From Vanrija pseudolonga (Eukaryota; Basidiomycota; Tremellomycetes; Trichosporonales; Trichosporonaceae): a stretch of 64,000 bases of DNA. Below the pieces are notes generated by a model. That model was not told the DNA's origin. It searched no databases and saw nothing but the letters and a program-made list of their open reading frames with translations. Where the stretch lies: NCBI RefSeq assembly GCF_020906515.1, contig NC_085852.1, positions 1,364,001-1,428,000 on the forward strand. Direction: 5' to 3'. The first letter of the stretch is position 1; the number at the start of each line of letters is the position of its first letter. Shown piece after piece: positions 11,494 to 22,932 of the stretch. Both the position numbers and the translations under genes were made by a program.

Positions 11494-14400
11494 TTACCAA
11501 GCGATCCGGGCAAGCGGGCCCTTGGGGTAGCGGCGGACAAAGTACTTGCGGAGCTCGTCGAGGAAGAGCATGACGAGGCCAAACGCCATGGGGAGGAAGA
11601 CGTACTCGACCCGCACACCGCGGGTGAGGAAGGTGTGCTGGAAGAAGTCGATGTAGCTGAAGAAGAAGAGGAAGCCGGCAGCGACGAGCATGGCGGGCGG
11701 GATCCAGAGGTTCTGCGAGGGGCCGTACAGCGGGTTGTGCTGGAAGATGGACAGGCGGCGGGTACGCGAGGCGAGGAGGTTGAACCACTGCATGAAGACG
11801 AGGGTGAAGAAGTAGACCGACTGGGCGTGGTTGACGGCCTCGGCGAACGCGTCGGGGTCGTAGTCTGCCGGCAGGCCGCCGTAGGCGAGCACAAGCTTGC
11901 TGAACTTGAAACCCTTGCGCTGGAGGTACCAGAACGACATGCTCATTGCGCACAGCGACTCGATGACGCCGAGGAAGAAGTAGGCGTGGAAGAGGAGCTT
12001 GCCGTTGACGAGCTTGTCCTTCTTGACGTTGCGGGGCTTGCGGGTGAGCAGGCCGGCCTCGGGCTTCTCAAAGCAGAGCGAGACGGCGGGGAGCACGTCG
12101 GTGACGACACAGATGAGGATCATCTGGATGTTGGACAGCATCTGCGGGAGGCCGAGGAGCACGTTGAGCAGAATGGGCATGAGCTCGGAGAAGGAGCCGG
12201 CGGGGAGCAGGTAGAGGATCGTCTTCTTGAGGTTGTCGAAGACGAGGCGGCCGTAGGTGACTGCCACGACGATGGCCGAGAAGGACTCGAGGAGGACCAG
12301 GTCGGCGGCCTCAATCGCGACGTCACTGCCGCCGCCCATGGCGATACCGACATCGGCAGCCTTGAGGGACGGCGCGTCGTTGACACCGTCACCCGTCATG
12401 CCGACGACGTACTCGCGTCTCTGGAACTCCTTGACGATGCGGAGCTTCTGCTCGGGCGTGGTGCGGGCGAAGACAATCTCGTTGTACTGGCAGGCCTGCT
12501 CCCACTGGCTGTCGTTCATCTGCATGAGGTCCGAGCCGGAGAGCACGATGGCGCGGTTGACCTCGAGGTTGTCGGGGTCGTACTTCTCGACAGTGTCCGC
12601 CTCCTTGTCGCGGTTGAGGTCGGTGAGGTGGTGGATCGTCTTGGCGTTGGTGACAATACCACACTGCTCGGCAATGGCGACGGCAGTGAGCGCAAAGTCG
12701 CCAGTGACCATGAAGAAGCGGATACCGGCCCCGCGCATCGTCTTGACCGTGTCGGGGATGTCGGCGCGGGGAGGGTCGACGAGGCCAACGAGACCGACAA
12801 TGGTGAGGTTCTGGTTGATGTGCTGGTTGACATGGTCGCCAAACTCGCTGCTGTCAAAGGACAGGTCGGCGGGAAGCTCGTGCTGGGGGACAATGCGCTT
12901 GGCGAGGAGGAGCACACGCTGACCCTTGGCAGCCCACTCCTCCTGGACCTGGACGAGGCGGGCGGTGGTCTCGGCGTTGAGGGGGAGCGGGGCGCCGCCC
13001 TCGGGGTTGTTGATGAACGAGCAGCGCTTGATGAGCACGTCGGGCGCGCCCTTGACCATGAGCACGAGGTCCTCCTTGTTGAAGTCGTCCGTGGCGGCGA
13101 TCGGGGGAGGGAGGGGCGAAGACGCGGACACGGCGACGCGGAGGAGCTTGAGCATGAACTTTGTCTTGGAGTTGAAGTTGACCTTGAAGACCTCGGTCCA
13201 GTCGGCATTGGACTCCTTGACGGGGCGGAGGAACTCTGCGAAGCGAAGAATGGCCGAGTCGGTGGCATCACCATTGACGCGACGGAGGCCGATTGGCTGG
13301 TCCATGGTGGACTCGTCGAAGAGGGCGGCGTTGCACACACCCGCGACGGCGGCGAGCTGCTTGACGTTGTCGGCAGTGGGGCGCTCGGCGACGAGGCGGT
13401 CGCGGGCCTCGACGGTCTGGAACTCGTCGTCGAGCACGGCGGCGTTGGTGACGGTCATGACGTTCTGGGTGAGGGTGCCCGTTTTGTCGGAGCAGAGGAC
13501 CGACACCGAGCCGAGCGTCTCGACCGTCATGAGCGTCTTGCAGAGGACCTTGTTGCGGGAGAGCGTGGTGGCGATGACGGCGAGGGAGAGGGTCACACAC
13601 ACGGGCAGGCCCTCGGGGATGAAGGCGACCATGACGGACACGACGTCGATGACGAGGTTGGCCGGGGTGATGAAGCCCTTGTGCTTGGGGTTGAGCCAGG
13701 CCGCCCAGAGGATGATAACCAGAACAGCGATAACGAGGGCGAAGAAGACAATGATGAGCACAAAGCGCATGATCTCGCGCTGGAGGGTCGTCATGCTCGG
13801 CGCGCCCGAAGACGAGAGCTTGGCAATGCGGCCAAAGACGGTGAGGTCGCCCGTCTGGATGACCACGCCGAGACCCGAGCCCGAGACACAGAGGGTGCCC
13901 TGGAGACCAATGTTCTTGGTCTCGAGGAAGTTGTCGTCGGTGCCGTCGACCGTACCGGCGATAGGCTCCGACTCGCCGGTGAGAACCGCGCGGTCGAGCT
14001 TGAAGTCGGACGACACCTCGAGGAAGCGGACGTCGGCAGGGAGCTTGTTGCCGAGCGAGATGTAGACCAGGTCGCCGTTGACGAGCTGCTTGGCCTCGAC
14101 GTGCTCCTGGGTGCCGTTACGGAGGACGACCACGTCCTGGGGCAGCAGGTCGGTGATGGAGGCCATGACGCGCGAGGTCGACCAGTCCTGCCACGCGTTG
14201 AACGCGGTCGAGAGGGTGATGACGACGAGCAGGATGACAGCGAGGGCGAGGTTGGACGCCTGCGGGGCCGGCTCGCCGAGCGGCTTCCACGCGATAAAGC
14301 ACAGGATGGCGGCAACGAACAGGATCGAGCCGAACCCGCCAAAGATGTACCCGAGCCACTTGAGCAGCAGGTTGCGCGGCGGCGGCGTCATCATGTTGTA

Positions 14401-14941
14401 GCCGTACTGGTCGATGCGGCGCTTGACCTGCTCCTTGTCGAGGCCGGCCTTGGGGCTGACATTGAGGCGCTGGAGCACCTCCTCGCGGGAGAGCTTGTGC
14501 CAGTCGAGCTCGGTAAGCTCCCGGACGGCATCGCGCTTGGCTTCCCGCAGCTCGGGGTGCTGGATCGAGTCGGTGACGTGGATCGAGAGCGTGCTGGGGG
14601 TGGTGTAAGCGACACTGTGACCAGCAAAAGGTGCCCGCCACTCACCGGTACTCGCCCACGAGACGGCTGGCAGTGTCGGCGCGCTGCGGGCCAGTCGCGA
14701 TCGAGATGGACGCCTGCCGGCGGAGACGGTTCTCGCGCAGCGGCGACGCAAGCTCGTCGTCCTCCTGGATCGTGATGGAGCGGGGGAGGGCGAACGCGCG
14801 TCTCGAGGTCGTCGTGTAGAGCGTGGGCGCCGCGGGCGTGGTGGCGCCCTCGGCCTTCTCATAGTCGAGCTCGGGGACGGCGACGGCCGTATGGTCCGAC
14901 TCCTTGGTCGTCTCCTTGCCTAGCGGCGTCGAGTGGTCCAT
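11494..14941 (-). CDS. P-type ATPase of the Na+/K+-ATPase alpha (P2C) type
   Basis: Two exons (14941-14646, 14593-11494; intron 52 nt) encode 1131 residues. Seen in order: an N-terminal tail of about 140 residues; the cation ATPase N domain; M1-M2; the actuator motif LTGES; M4 with IPEGLP; the phosphorylation motif CSDKTGTLTQN; the nucleotide domain with KGAPD; the hinge MTGDGVNDAPSLKAADVG; and M5-M10. VTDVLPAVSL and EAGLLTRKPRNVKKDKLVN resemble the M6 and L6-7 region of animal Na+/K+-ATPase more than SERCA or ENA pumps. The animal M6 pattern DxxxD appears as VVTD, so one acidic ligand is missing. Transported ion and direction cannot be assigned. No beta subunit is in the window. The downstream-most Met in a strong context is 14941. 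Confidence 0.9.
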
Positions 14942-16191
14942 TGTGGTGCGGGGGTGCGTTGCACGCTGTGAGCTGCGACTGACAGGGACGGGCGTGAGTA
15001 CGTGAGGATGAGATGGGAGGGAAGGTATCAGTGCGCATCGCTTCCTTTTGTAGGTCCCCAGTCGCTACAAGTTTTGCGCTGCTCGACGCAACCGTCTCGT
15101 CGTGGCGGTGTGATGGGGGGTTGGGTGGCTGCCTGCCTGCCTGCTGCTTAGGGCGACAGTCGTCAACACCGGGCGACATCCGAGACGAGACAAAGGGCGC
15201 GCCGCGGCGCGGCGCATGTAGATCCAATATCACACCAGCATGCCCCTTGCCCTGTCCCTGCTATCTCCCATTAGCCAGGTAGCATGGGCAATGCTCCATG
15301 TCGAGGTGTCAGAGGCCAAATGGCCAGTGGCCAGTGGGGCCAAAGGGTGAGCCGGTGGGTGGTGGTGGAATGTACGCGCCGGAGATGGAGGTATCGCCCC
15401 GCCTACAGGTGGAGCCAGTCGCGGCGAGGCGAGCCAGTCCAGTCCATCGCCACAAATCCCACTAACAAGCGAGCGACGAGCGATTTCCTAATGGCCAATG
15501 GAGAGGTCGCCGTGGATCCCGGCGAGGAGCAGCGGTAACCAGCGCGATTCCCACTCTACGACCCGCGAACCCGCTACCGACGCATCTGGCTCGTTGCCGC
15601 TGCTGCTCGTCGCTGTCTTCTTGTGGTGGGTGTTTGAAAATGGCGGTGCTGTCTAAATTTAGGGCCAGGTGGCATTTCTTCGTGGTATTCAAGGGGCGCC
15701 ACTGCTTTTTGCTGCCTTTGCGCTCTATTGCTGCGGATGGAAAATGGCCAATTAGAATTCACGCAAGCCAGGTTTGTGCTGCTCGCGAGGTCACCGATCT
15801 TGGGCCTGCTGCTGGAACCAAACAATCTTCCGACAGGCGCGACAGGGTGGTGACACCTGCGCGCTTTTCTCAGTGGCTAACAGCAGATCAGCCTTCGATA
15901 CGCAGGTGCAACGCTGGTGCAACGCTGGTACAGACCCACAATGCGTCACCCCTCCCGCTTCCGTCTCTCTCGCACTGCAAACGTGCAATCGTCGACTGTC
16001 GCATGTGCAACATGGTGGCCAAACACCGTGAACAACAAGTTCCGGCACATCCTCGGCCCGTGGTCCGCATCCGAACGCAAAGGGGCGACGAGGGCGAGAC
16101 AAGGCGCCACGGCACACTTACGCCGCAACAAGGCTACAGTGTGCATTCTCTCCAACCGTATGCAAAAAGAAACAGTCCCACCGCCCTCCAT
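14942..16191. other. Intergenic region upstream of the P2C ATPase
   Basis: This 1.25-kb region should hold the ATPase promoter (minus strand) and the 3' end of the RCC1-PHD gene. GGCCAGTGG-like words repeat around 15311-15345. A 201-codon plus-strand frame (15634-16239) has no recognisable motif and runs into the terminal exon of the neighbour. No gene is called. Confidence 0.45.
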
Positions 16192-18368
16192 TCACGCGGG
16201 TACTCGCACCTTCTTGGGCGTTACTGGGAGAAGCATTAGTCACAAGCAGAGCCAAAGATAGACTCACCATTGGCATCCTCCCCAGCTTTGCGCTTCAACG
16301 ACTCTCCTCGTTGGCTGTTCTCAGCTTCTTTCACATCGAGGTTGTCCTCGACCTCCTCGGTTCCATTCGAGTTGGTCCCTGGCTGCCCCATCTTCTCACT
16401 CTCCTCTTCGCACACGGGACAGAACCACTGTCCGGCAGGCACGCCGTCTAACGGCGGGTTGAGGCACCCTGGGTGATATGGCTCGTCGCACTAGGCCCGT
16501 TAGCTGCTGTAGACGCGCTCCCATGGTCTCACCCTCTCGCATTCCAGTTGTACTTCATCGTCGCCCTGGAACTCGTTGCAGACCAGGCACACATCAGCCG
16601 ACTCGACGTGTTCCGGGTACCGAGGCAGGTCGGACAACTCGTCGGTCGGTCTGGCGAGGAAGAGGGTAAAGAAGGAGCCTGCCGCCACGCTAGGATCGGC
16701 GTCAGGGCATGTTGCACAGACAGCATCGAGGACACTCACTCAATGACGTCGATGCCTCTCAAGGGCACGATCTCCTGAGGCTTGGTGGAGCTCTTCATCT
16801 TGTCGGCGCCAAACGCCAACTCGCCGTAGAGTGCTCCCTGGCCCCAGCCAATCGTCATTGTCTTGCCGTCTTCCATCGGCGTGGTGATGAAGTGGGTGCA
16901 GCCGCCAACAGCCGCAAGAGTCGTGATGCAGCTGAGGTTCTCAATCGTCTTGAAGTAGGTATGGGGCGTGCCAGCGGAACCTGGGATGTGTCAGTGATGA
17001 ACCACGCGAAGCCGACACCACTCACCGTCACCAGACAGCTTCCACTTGCCGGCAATGTGGAACAGCCGATGGCGATCAATCACAATAGAGCTGGTTGGCC
17101 CACACAGCACCTCGACGGCCCTGTTCTTCTCATTGCCTGCCTGGTACTGGGGAATGACCGTCGGTACCAACCGGTCCTTGGTATCTCCAAGGCCGAGCCT
17201 TGCGTAGCCTGCGTGGCCCCACGTCCACACGTTGCCTTCGTCGTCGAGCGCGAGCGAGTGCTGGCTTCCGGACGAGATCTGGATGACCTTCTTGGACCCC
17301 AAGCCCTCCGTGATCTGGCGTGGGGGAGTCTGGACCTCGTATGACATGCGTCCTGCCTTGACTAGGCGCTCGCCTGTGCGTTTTAGCGGGTGAACTCCGT
17401 GTGAATAGGCACCCACCAGTCGTCCCGTTGCCCAGCTGGCCGAATTCACTCGACCCAGCGGCGTACACTTGCCCCGAGTCGGTAAGGAAGAGGGAGAAGG
17501 TGAGCCCCGTGCTGACCTAACAATGGGTCAGTTTAATCACCGATGCTGACGCCCCCGGGCTTACCTGGACAATCTTGGCCCCTTGGCTTACCCAGGGGCC
17601 CTTGATCTGAACAAGCTTGGGCTCTTCCGGGCTGATGGGCTGGGCGTCAGATCTGCTACGCCACAGGTACTCACCAGGCCTAGTTGACCCGCGACGTTGT
17701 TACCGCAGCCCCAGACGCTGCCTTCGTTGTCGATGAGGAAGAAGTGACTCCGGCCTACGCTCCCATCTACCCATCGCGCATCTTGTGCCAAGCCGGCAGA
17801 GTGCGGTGCGATGTGCAAGGGCTGGTCGTGCGGCACATTGCCCTTGGATCCGGTTGGGCCGAGGCCGCCGGTTGGAAGCTTGCCAAAGAGGTGGGCGACG
17901 CCGTGGACTGTTGGGTTTAGCTTGAATCCGCACCGCCCACAGCTGTACCCACCGTCGAGCGCTACGGCGTAGTTTGCATTACTGCCCGCGATGATCTTGG
18001 TGACCTTGACATGGCATATTGAGCGCAAGATGTGCGGTGCGAGAAGATCGGTAACACTGCGGGGTGTGAGTGATCGAACAAGTCGATGTGCACTCTTCCA
18101 CTCACGCTGCATTTGCGCGGTTCTTCTGGCCGTTGGTAGGCCTGTGTTGGTGGTCAGGGTTGCGCATGCTTGTCACTCAGGCACACCTACCAGTCTGTAC
18201 CGCCCGCAATCAACACTAAGGGGACGTTAGCTTGGGCTACGTGGTTTGAGAGAGTGTTTGCAGTGGACGTGTGTTGCGGAGCACCGGTTGGTTGGGGTGC
18301 GTGCGATGTCGCCGTGTGTGGTCACACTCACCTCGTCCCCAGGGCTGTTCCGAGCCCTCTGCGGTCAT
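16192..18368 (-). CDS. RCC1-repeat protein with C-terminal PHD finger
   Basis: Twelve exons (first 18368-18332, last 16223-16192) sum to 1611 nt, 536 residues. From the start WGRVLIAGGTDW the protein carries RCC1-type beta-propeller blades: AHLFGKLPTGGLG, FLIDNEGSVWGCGNNVAGQLGL, VYAAGSSEFGQLGNGTTG, NVWTWGHAGYARLGLGD and VAAGSFFTLFLARP. A complete C4HC3 PHD zinc finger follows (CLVCNEFQGDDEVQLEC, CDEPYHPGC, WFCPVC), then a short acidic-basic tail. RCC1 propellers bind chromatin or act on small GTPases; PHD fingers read histone tails. The joint architecture suggests a chromatin-associated protein; that is inference. Several exons are only 25-37 nt long, and the 45-nt intron 17908-17952 is stop-free in frame. 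Confidence 0.88.
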
Positions 18369-18729
18369 TGTTGTGGGGTGTTGTGTAATGTTCTGTTTGT
18401 GGAATCTTGGCACAAGTCGTAACTATGTAACAAGCTGACCTCGACACGGCACACACACACACCACCTCCATCACCCACAAACATTGCGACCCAGTCGCGT
18501 GCCGTCCGTGACTGCCTGGGGACGCGTCGGGCAAGCCACGCGGGGACGGGCGGGACTATAATATTACGTGTCATTTAACCTGGATGTACCCATGTGGCAC
18601 ATGCGTCATTGTAGGCAGTGCGGCTGTGCGGTGAGATAAGCGGCATTCCACCCCGGGGTGTGGCTTGGCTTGGGGTCTAGTCAATATTTGGAACACGGTG
18701 CGGCACTTTGATCCATCGCACACCCCACC
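18369..18729. other. Divergent promoter region (RCC1-PHD / CDF)
   Basis: 361 bp between the two divergent starts. It includes an (AC)n stretch at about 18450-18466 and ATAATATTACG at about 18558. No gene is seen. Confidence 0.45.
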
Positions 18730-20280
18730 ATGTCCGACACAATCACAGTCACCGCGTCGGCCCTCGAGGCCAGAGGCGAGCCCACGCTCCGCCCCTCGGC
18801 GGACATTGAGCTCATGACCGTCCCCAGCGTGCTGGGGCGCGAGTCGGGCGAGAGAGACCCGCTCCTCCTTCGGGACAAGATCATGTCGGACGCCGAGCTC
18901 GACAAGCTGCGTACCAGACGCACCAAGAACACCAAGCTCGCCGCCTTCTACGAGGCGCAGAACGAGCACATTGGGAACCTCCTCAAGCCGCTCGCTGTGC
19001 ACACGACCGACGCGGAGCAGGAGGAAAAGGACATGGCGCTCAAGGTCAAGATTGCCATCAATGTGTCGTTTGCCGCCAACATTATCCTCGCCGGCGTGCA
19101 GCTCTACGCGGCCATCAGCTCGCTGTCGCTTTCTCTGTTCGCGTCGTGTATTGACGCTGGTGAGTGGAGCGTTGACGAGGTGTAGAGCTCGGTGCTAACG
19201 CACGTGTCCTTCCTTGCTTCGTACAGTTTGTGAGTTGCTGCGCGCGTCACCACCGTGGAGGAAGCCAACTCACACACACCCCAGTCGACCCGTTCGCCAA
19301 CCTCCTCCTGTACCTCTCGCACCGCTTTTCGTCTCGCGTCGACGAGCGGAAATGGCCCGCCCATGGCTCGCGATTTGAGACGAGTGAGCCGATGCAGGGC
19401 CCTGCCAAGCTCGGTCGGCCGAGCCAAGCTTTCGCTAACGACACAGTCGGGAACATTGTCTATGCGTTCATCATGGGTTCTGTGAACCTGGTGCTTATTG
19501 TCATGTCCATCCAGGAACTTGCCACGCACAAGGGCGGCGATGAGACCAAGACGTTCCACCTGATCCCTCTGATCTGCGTGTGTATTTCGTGGGGTGAGTG
19601 GCAGGCAGACATTGTGGCATTGCCAAGTGGCGCGCCGCTGACGCCACCAGCCGTCAAGTTCTCCCTCTTCCTCTACTGCTACGCCATCCGCAAGTCGTCG
19701 TCGCAGGTACAGGTGCTATGGGAAGACCACCGCAATGACATCTTCGTCAACGGCTTCTCCATCCTCACCAACGCCGGTGGTGCCAAGCTCCGCTGGTTCA
19801 TTGACCCGATCGGCGCCACCATCATCGCGCTGGTCATCATGGGCGTGTGGACGCGGACGGCTTATGGTGAGTCAGGGTGTAGGGGACGCGACTAACATTC
19901 GTAGAGCAGTTCACCCACCTCGCGGGCATCACTGCGCCCACCGAGTATGTCAACATGGTGACCTACAAGGTGAGCTGAGGAATTGTTGAGCATCAGCTCA
20001 CACCAGGCCATGACCTTCTCCGAGGACATCAAGAACGTTGACACTGTCCGCGTGTACCACTCTGGACCCGACTACGTCGTCGAGGTGGACATTGTTCTCG
20101 TGAGTCGCAGTGCCTGTACGCGACTGACTTCTTTAGGACCCCGAGATGCCCCTGTGGAAGGCGCACGACATCGCGCAGGATCTGCAGGACCAGATCGAGG
20201 CGTTGCCCAACGTCGACCGCTGCTTTGTGCACGTCGACCACGAGGTGTCGCACAAGCCAGAGCACCGCAAAACCAAGTAA
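18730..20280 (+). CDS. Cation diffusion facilitator, manganese-type
   Basis: The best model has eight exons (18730-19159, 19227-19229, 19285-19383, 19447-19593, 19651-19866, 19905-19969, 20007-20099, 20137-20280), 398 residues. It has a hydrophilic N terminus, six membrane helices and a cytosolic C domain (VYHSGPDYVVEVDIVL, HDIAQDLQDQIEALP). TM2 reads CIDAVFDP and TM5 WEDHRNDIF, both DxxxD motifs, as in Mn2+-transporting CDF proteins that export or sequester metal with proton exchange. Exon 2 is a 3-nt microexon (TTT); skipping it stays in frame but changes the TM2 motif to DxxD. Introns 19384-19446 and 19594-19650 are in frame without stops. The stop faces the SDR gene 146 bp away. Confidence 0.88.
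19227..19229 (+). other. Putative 3-nt microexon in CDF gene
   Basis: TTT is flanked by TACAG on the left and GTGAGT on the right. Including it gives the Ala-Val-Phe-Asp order expected for the family's TM2 motif. The alternative is a single 125-nt intron 19160-19284, which also keeps frame. Confidence 0.65.
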
Positions 20281-20426
20281 ACAAACCAAAACCGGCAGTC
20301 GTAGCCGGACCAGGCGGATATTTTATAGACTCAGTGACTCCGCGCGTGGCCGTGCGCGCGCGAGGGGCACGCAAACGTGCTTGATTTCTGCATTCACAAA
20401 ACGTACAACTGCATGCTGCTGGGCAT

Positions 20427-21498
20427 CTAGAGCCTGGCGTAGGGGTGGCCGCCGGAGAGGCCACCGTCGACAGCAACGGCCTGGCCGTTGACGTACGACG
20501 ACTCGTCGGACACGAGGAAGAGGGCGGCGGAGGCGATCTCTGCACTGTCAGCGCTAACATAGTCCGGTACGCACCATAAGGCAGGCCGTAGCGGTGGAGG
20601 GGGTTGAGCTGGCCGACGGCGTCGCCCTTGCCCGAGCCGCGGGCGAGGGTGAAGAGCGCCTTGGTCATGTTGGTCTCGATAAGGCCGGGGCAGATGGCGT
20701 TGACGCGGATGTTCTTGCCTGCGAGCTCGTAGGCCGACGTCTGGGCCATGGAGATGACGGCGGCCTTGGAGGCCGAGTAGGCGATCGGGCCGGCGTTGGA
20801 GCGGATACCGGCGACCGAGGCGGTGACGACGATCGAGCCGCCGGGGACCGGCTTGGCGGCGGACGTGACAGAGAGCGCAGGGGCGGCGTACTTGATGGCC
20901 AGGAAGACGCTGGCCCGTCAGCTCGTGTCCACCCAACCCACGACCCACAACCCACCTCAACGCGTTGATCCGCATCACCTCGCTAAACTCGTCGCCTGGA
21001 ATCGTCGCAATGGTCCGCACGGCCTGCTGCACCTCCTTGACGGCGCCAGCCTTGTTGCCGAGCTGCTCTGGCGGCGTGCGGCCGAGCTGCGTGACGCCCG
21101 CGTTGGCGAAGAAGAAGTCGAGGCGGCCGGTCTCGCGGAGCGCGCGGGCGACGACGTCGGAGACGACGGCGTCGGACGCGACGTCGCCGTTGATCGCTGT
21201 GATCTGCGCGCGGCGTCAGCCTGCTCCTCTCCTCCTTGCCCCGGCTCACCTTGACACCGGGGTACTCGCTCCGCAGCAGATCCGCAAGCGCCGGCAGCTC
21301 CTTGCTCAAATCAAGGAAGTACACCGCCGCGACCTGCTCGCGCGCAAACAGGCGCGCCGCGTTGGTACCGATGCCGTTGACGGGTCCGACACCAGTGATG
21401 ATGCCGACCTTGCCTGCGAGCCGGGTGCCGGCGGTGCGGTCGTCGCGGCGCGCTTCGACAGCCGAGAGGACCGCCGCGCGGGTGGTGGGGGGTGCCAT
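20427..21498 (-). CDS. Short-chain dehydrogenase/reductase
   Basis: Four exons (21498-21250, 21203-20956, 20909-20575, 20539-20427) give 314 residues. [15 protein letters not shown] is a slightly altered TGxxxGxG cofactor loop, FFFANAG is the NAG motif, and [10 protein letters not shown] with YSASKAA gives the catalytic Ser-Tyr-Lys set of classical SDR enzymes. The C terminus ends [16 protein letters not shown], typical of this family. It probably reduces or oxidises a small alcohol or ketone with NAD(P); the substrate is unknown. The loop after the NAG motif carries an insertion ([14 protein letters not shown]) that could make the family assignment more specific. It is convergent with the CDF gene and divergent from glyoxalase I, with 480 bp between the starts. 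Confidence 0.9.
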
Positions 21499-21978
21499 TG
21501 TGGGGAGAACGAGGGGAGGTAGTTGGAGTATGTGGGAGGGGGAGAGAGGAGGTCAGGTCGAGAAAGTTGGGGACGACCTTGCCGGCGGCCTGGTCAGCCT
21601 TAAGACGCAGTCTGTACCGGCTGCACCACGGCCCAAGTTATCTCTAACCGGCCGGCAACTAATTCCACGGCGCGTGCATTGCTGACGTCGGGCGGCGCAG
21701 AGTGCCACAACTGTCAGCACTGGGTGTCAGCCTAGCCGAGGGTTATGGCGGGGGGTGGAATAAGGCGATAGCACGTGGCCTCCACCAGTCGGACCGACGG
21801 ACTCCGGCCCGCGGACCGCGACATGCCGCCCTCCACCGCCGCCATGCCGACTGCCGCCCCGCAGCCCTCGCTCATAGCCGTTTGCCTCGCCTCGCCTCCA
21901 CCTCGTGACGGACGCTTGTCGCCTATGAGCAGCTAGCTACACCACACCACATCGCAGCCCTCGCCCCGCCCTGACATC
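21499..21978. other. Divergent promoter region (SDR / GLO1)
   Basis: 480 bp between divergent starts. It contains one CACGTG at about 21773 and a pyrimidine-rich leader before 21979. No coding signal is seen. Confidence 0.45.
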
Positions 21979-22826
21979 ATGTTGTCTTTTCTCTCTCGCC
22001 CACTAGTTACTTCTGCTTCACGCACACTCACCACCACACGTACACTGTCCTCCACGATGGCCGCCAAGACCGACGTCAGCACGTACATCTTCAACCACAC
22101 GATGTGGGTAGGCGTGGGCGATGCGATGATGATGGCCCGTGGTCTTATCTCCCGTGACGACTTACACCCCCAGGTTCCGCATCAAGGACCCCAAGGTCTC
22201 GATCCCCTTCTACGAGGAGGTGCTCGGCATGGAGGCGAGTTGGGTCTCGGCGTCTAGTTATGCTCCACGCTGACGGCTCCAGTGCTTCCGCCAGTCGGAC
22301 GGCCCCGACTTCACCAACTACTTGTGAGCTGCGCACGACGCCCATAAATCCCAGCTGACACCCCAGCCTCGGCTACCCCTCGGGCTTTGGCGACAAGGCC
22401 GGCGCCACCAAGGCCGAGAAGGGCGACCTCTTCACTGGCCGCGAGGGCGTCCTCGAGCTGTGCCACAACCACGGCACTGGTGCGTGGTGTCTGTCAAAGG
22501 GAACGGACTAGTCGCTAACGCCCCGCTGCAGAGACCGACCCCAGCTTCAAGGGCTACGTCTCGGGCAACGAGGAGCCCGGACGCGGCTTTGGTCACATCT
22601 GCATCTCTGTCGACGACCTCGACGCCGCGTGCAAGCGCTTCACTGAGCTCGGCGTCAAGTTCAAGAAGCGCCCCGAGGAGGGCCGCATGCGCGTGAGTTT
22701 GCTCGCTGTCGCTTCTCGTCCGCTCCTCGCACCGTGCTGATTACTCAGCACATTGCCTTTATCTACGACCCTGACGGATACTGGATCGAGATCCTCGCCA
22801 ACGCCCGCAACCAGGCCGGCGCTTAA
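21979..22826 (+). CDS. GLO1: Glyoxalase I (lactoylglutathione lyase)
   Basis: Six exons (21979-22103, 22174-22234, 22283-22323, 22367-22479, 22532-22692, 22749-22826) give 192 residues. The enzyme isomerises the methylglyoxal-glutathione hemithioacetal to S-lactoylglutathione. Family blocks are NHTMFRIKDPKVSIPFYEEVLG, split by intron 1, then YFLGYPSGFG, GVLELCHNHGTE, GFGHICISVDDLD and AFIYDPDGYWIEI with the metal-ligand Glu. The first 26 residues (MLSFLSRPLVTSASRT and on) are Arg/Ser/Thr rich without acids, like a mitochondrial presequence; Met27 (22057) begins MAAKTDVSTY and would give a cytosolic form. Intron 2 (22235-22282) appears to use a GC donor, GAG|GCGAGT. Assignment is firm. Confidence 0.94.
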
Positions 22827-22932
22827 ACAAAAGACCGATAGGGTTGAGGGTGAGATGCAACTATGACCAGTGAACCCGCGGCACGGCCCAGTGCCCCCAC
22901 TATGATACATGACAACAACGGCTTCTTGCACA

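Noticed and set aside
11446-14775. 1109-codon plus-strand reading frame
   Set aside because: It is the antisense mirror of the P2C ATPase; its Glu/Asp/Val/Gly-rich sequence arises from GC-ending codons on the other strand and has no motif.
15634-16239. 201-codon plus-strand frame
   Set aside because: No motif or splice pattern; overlaps the last exon of the RCC1-PHD gene on the other strand.
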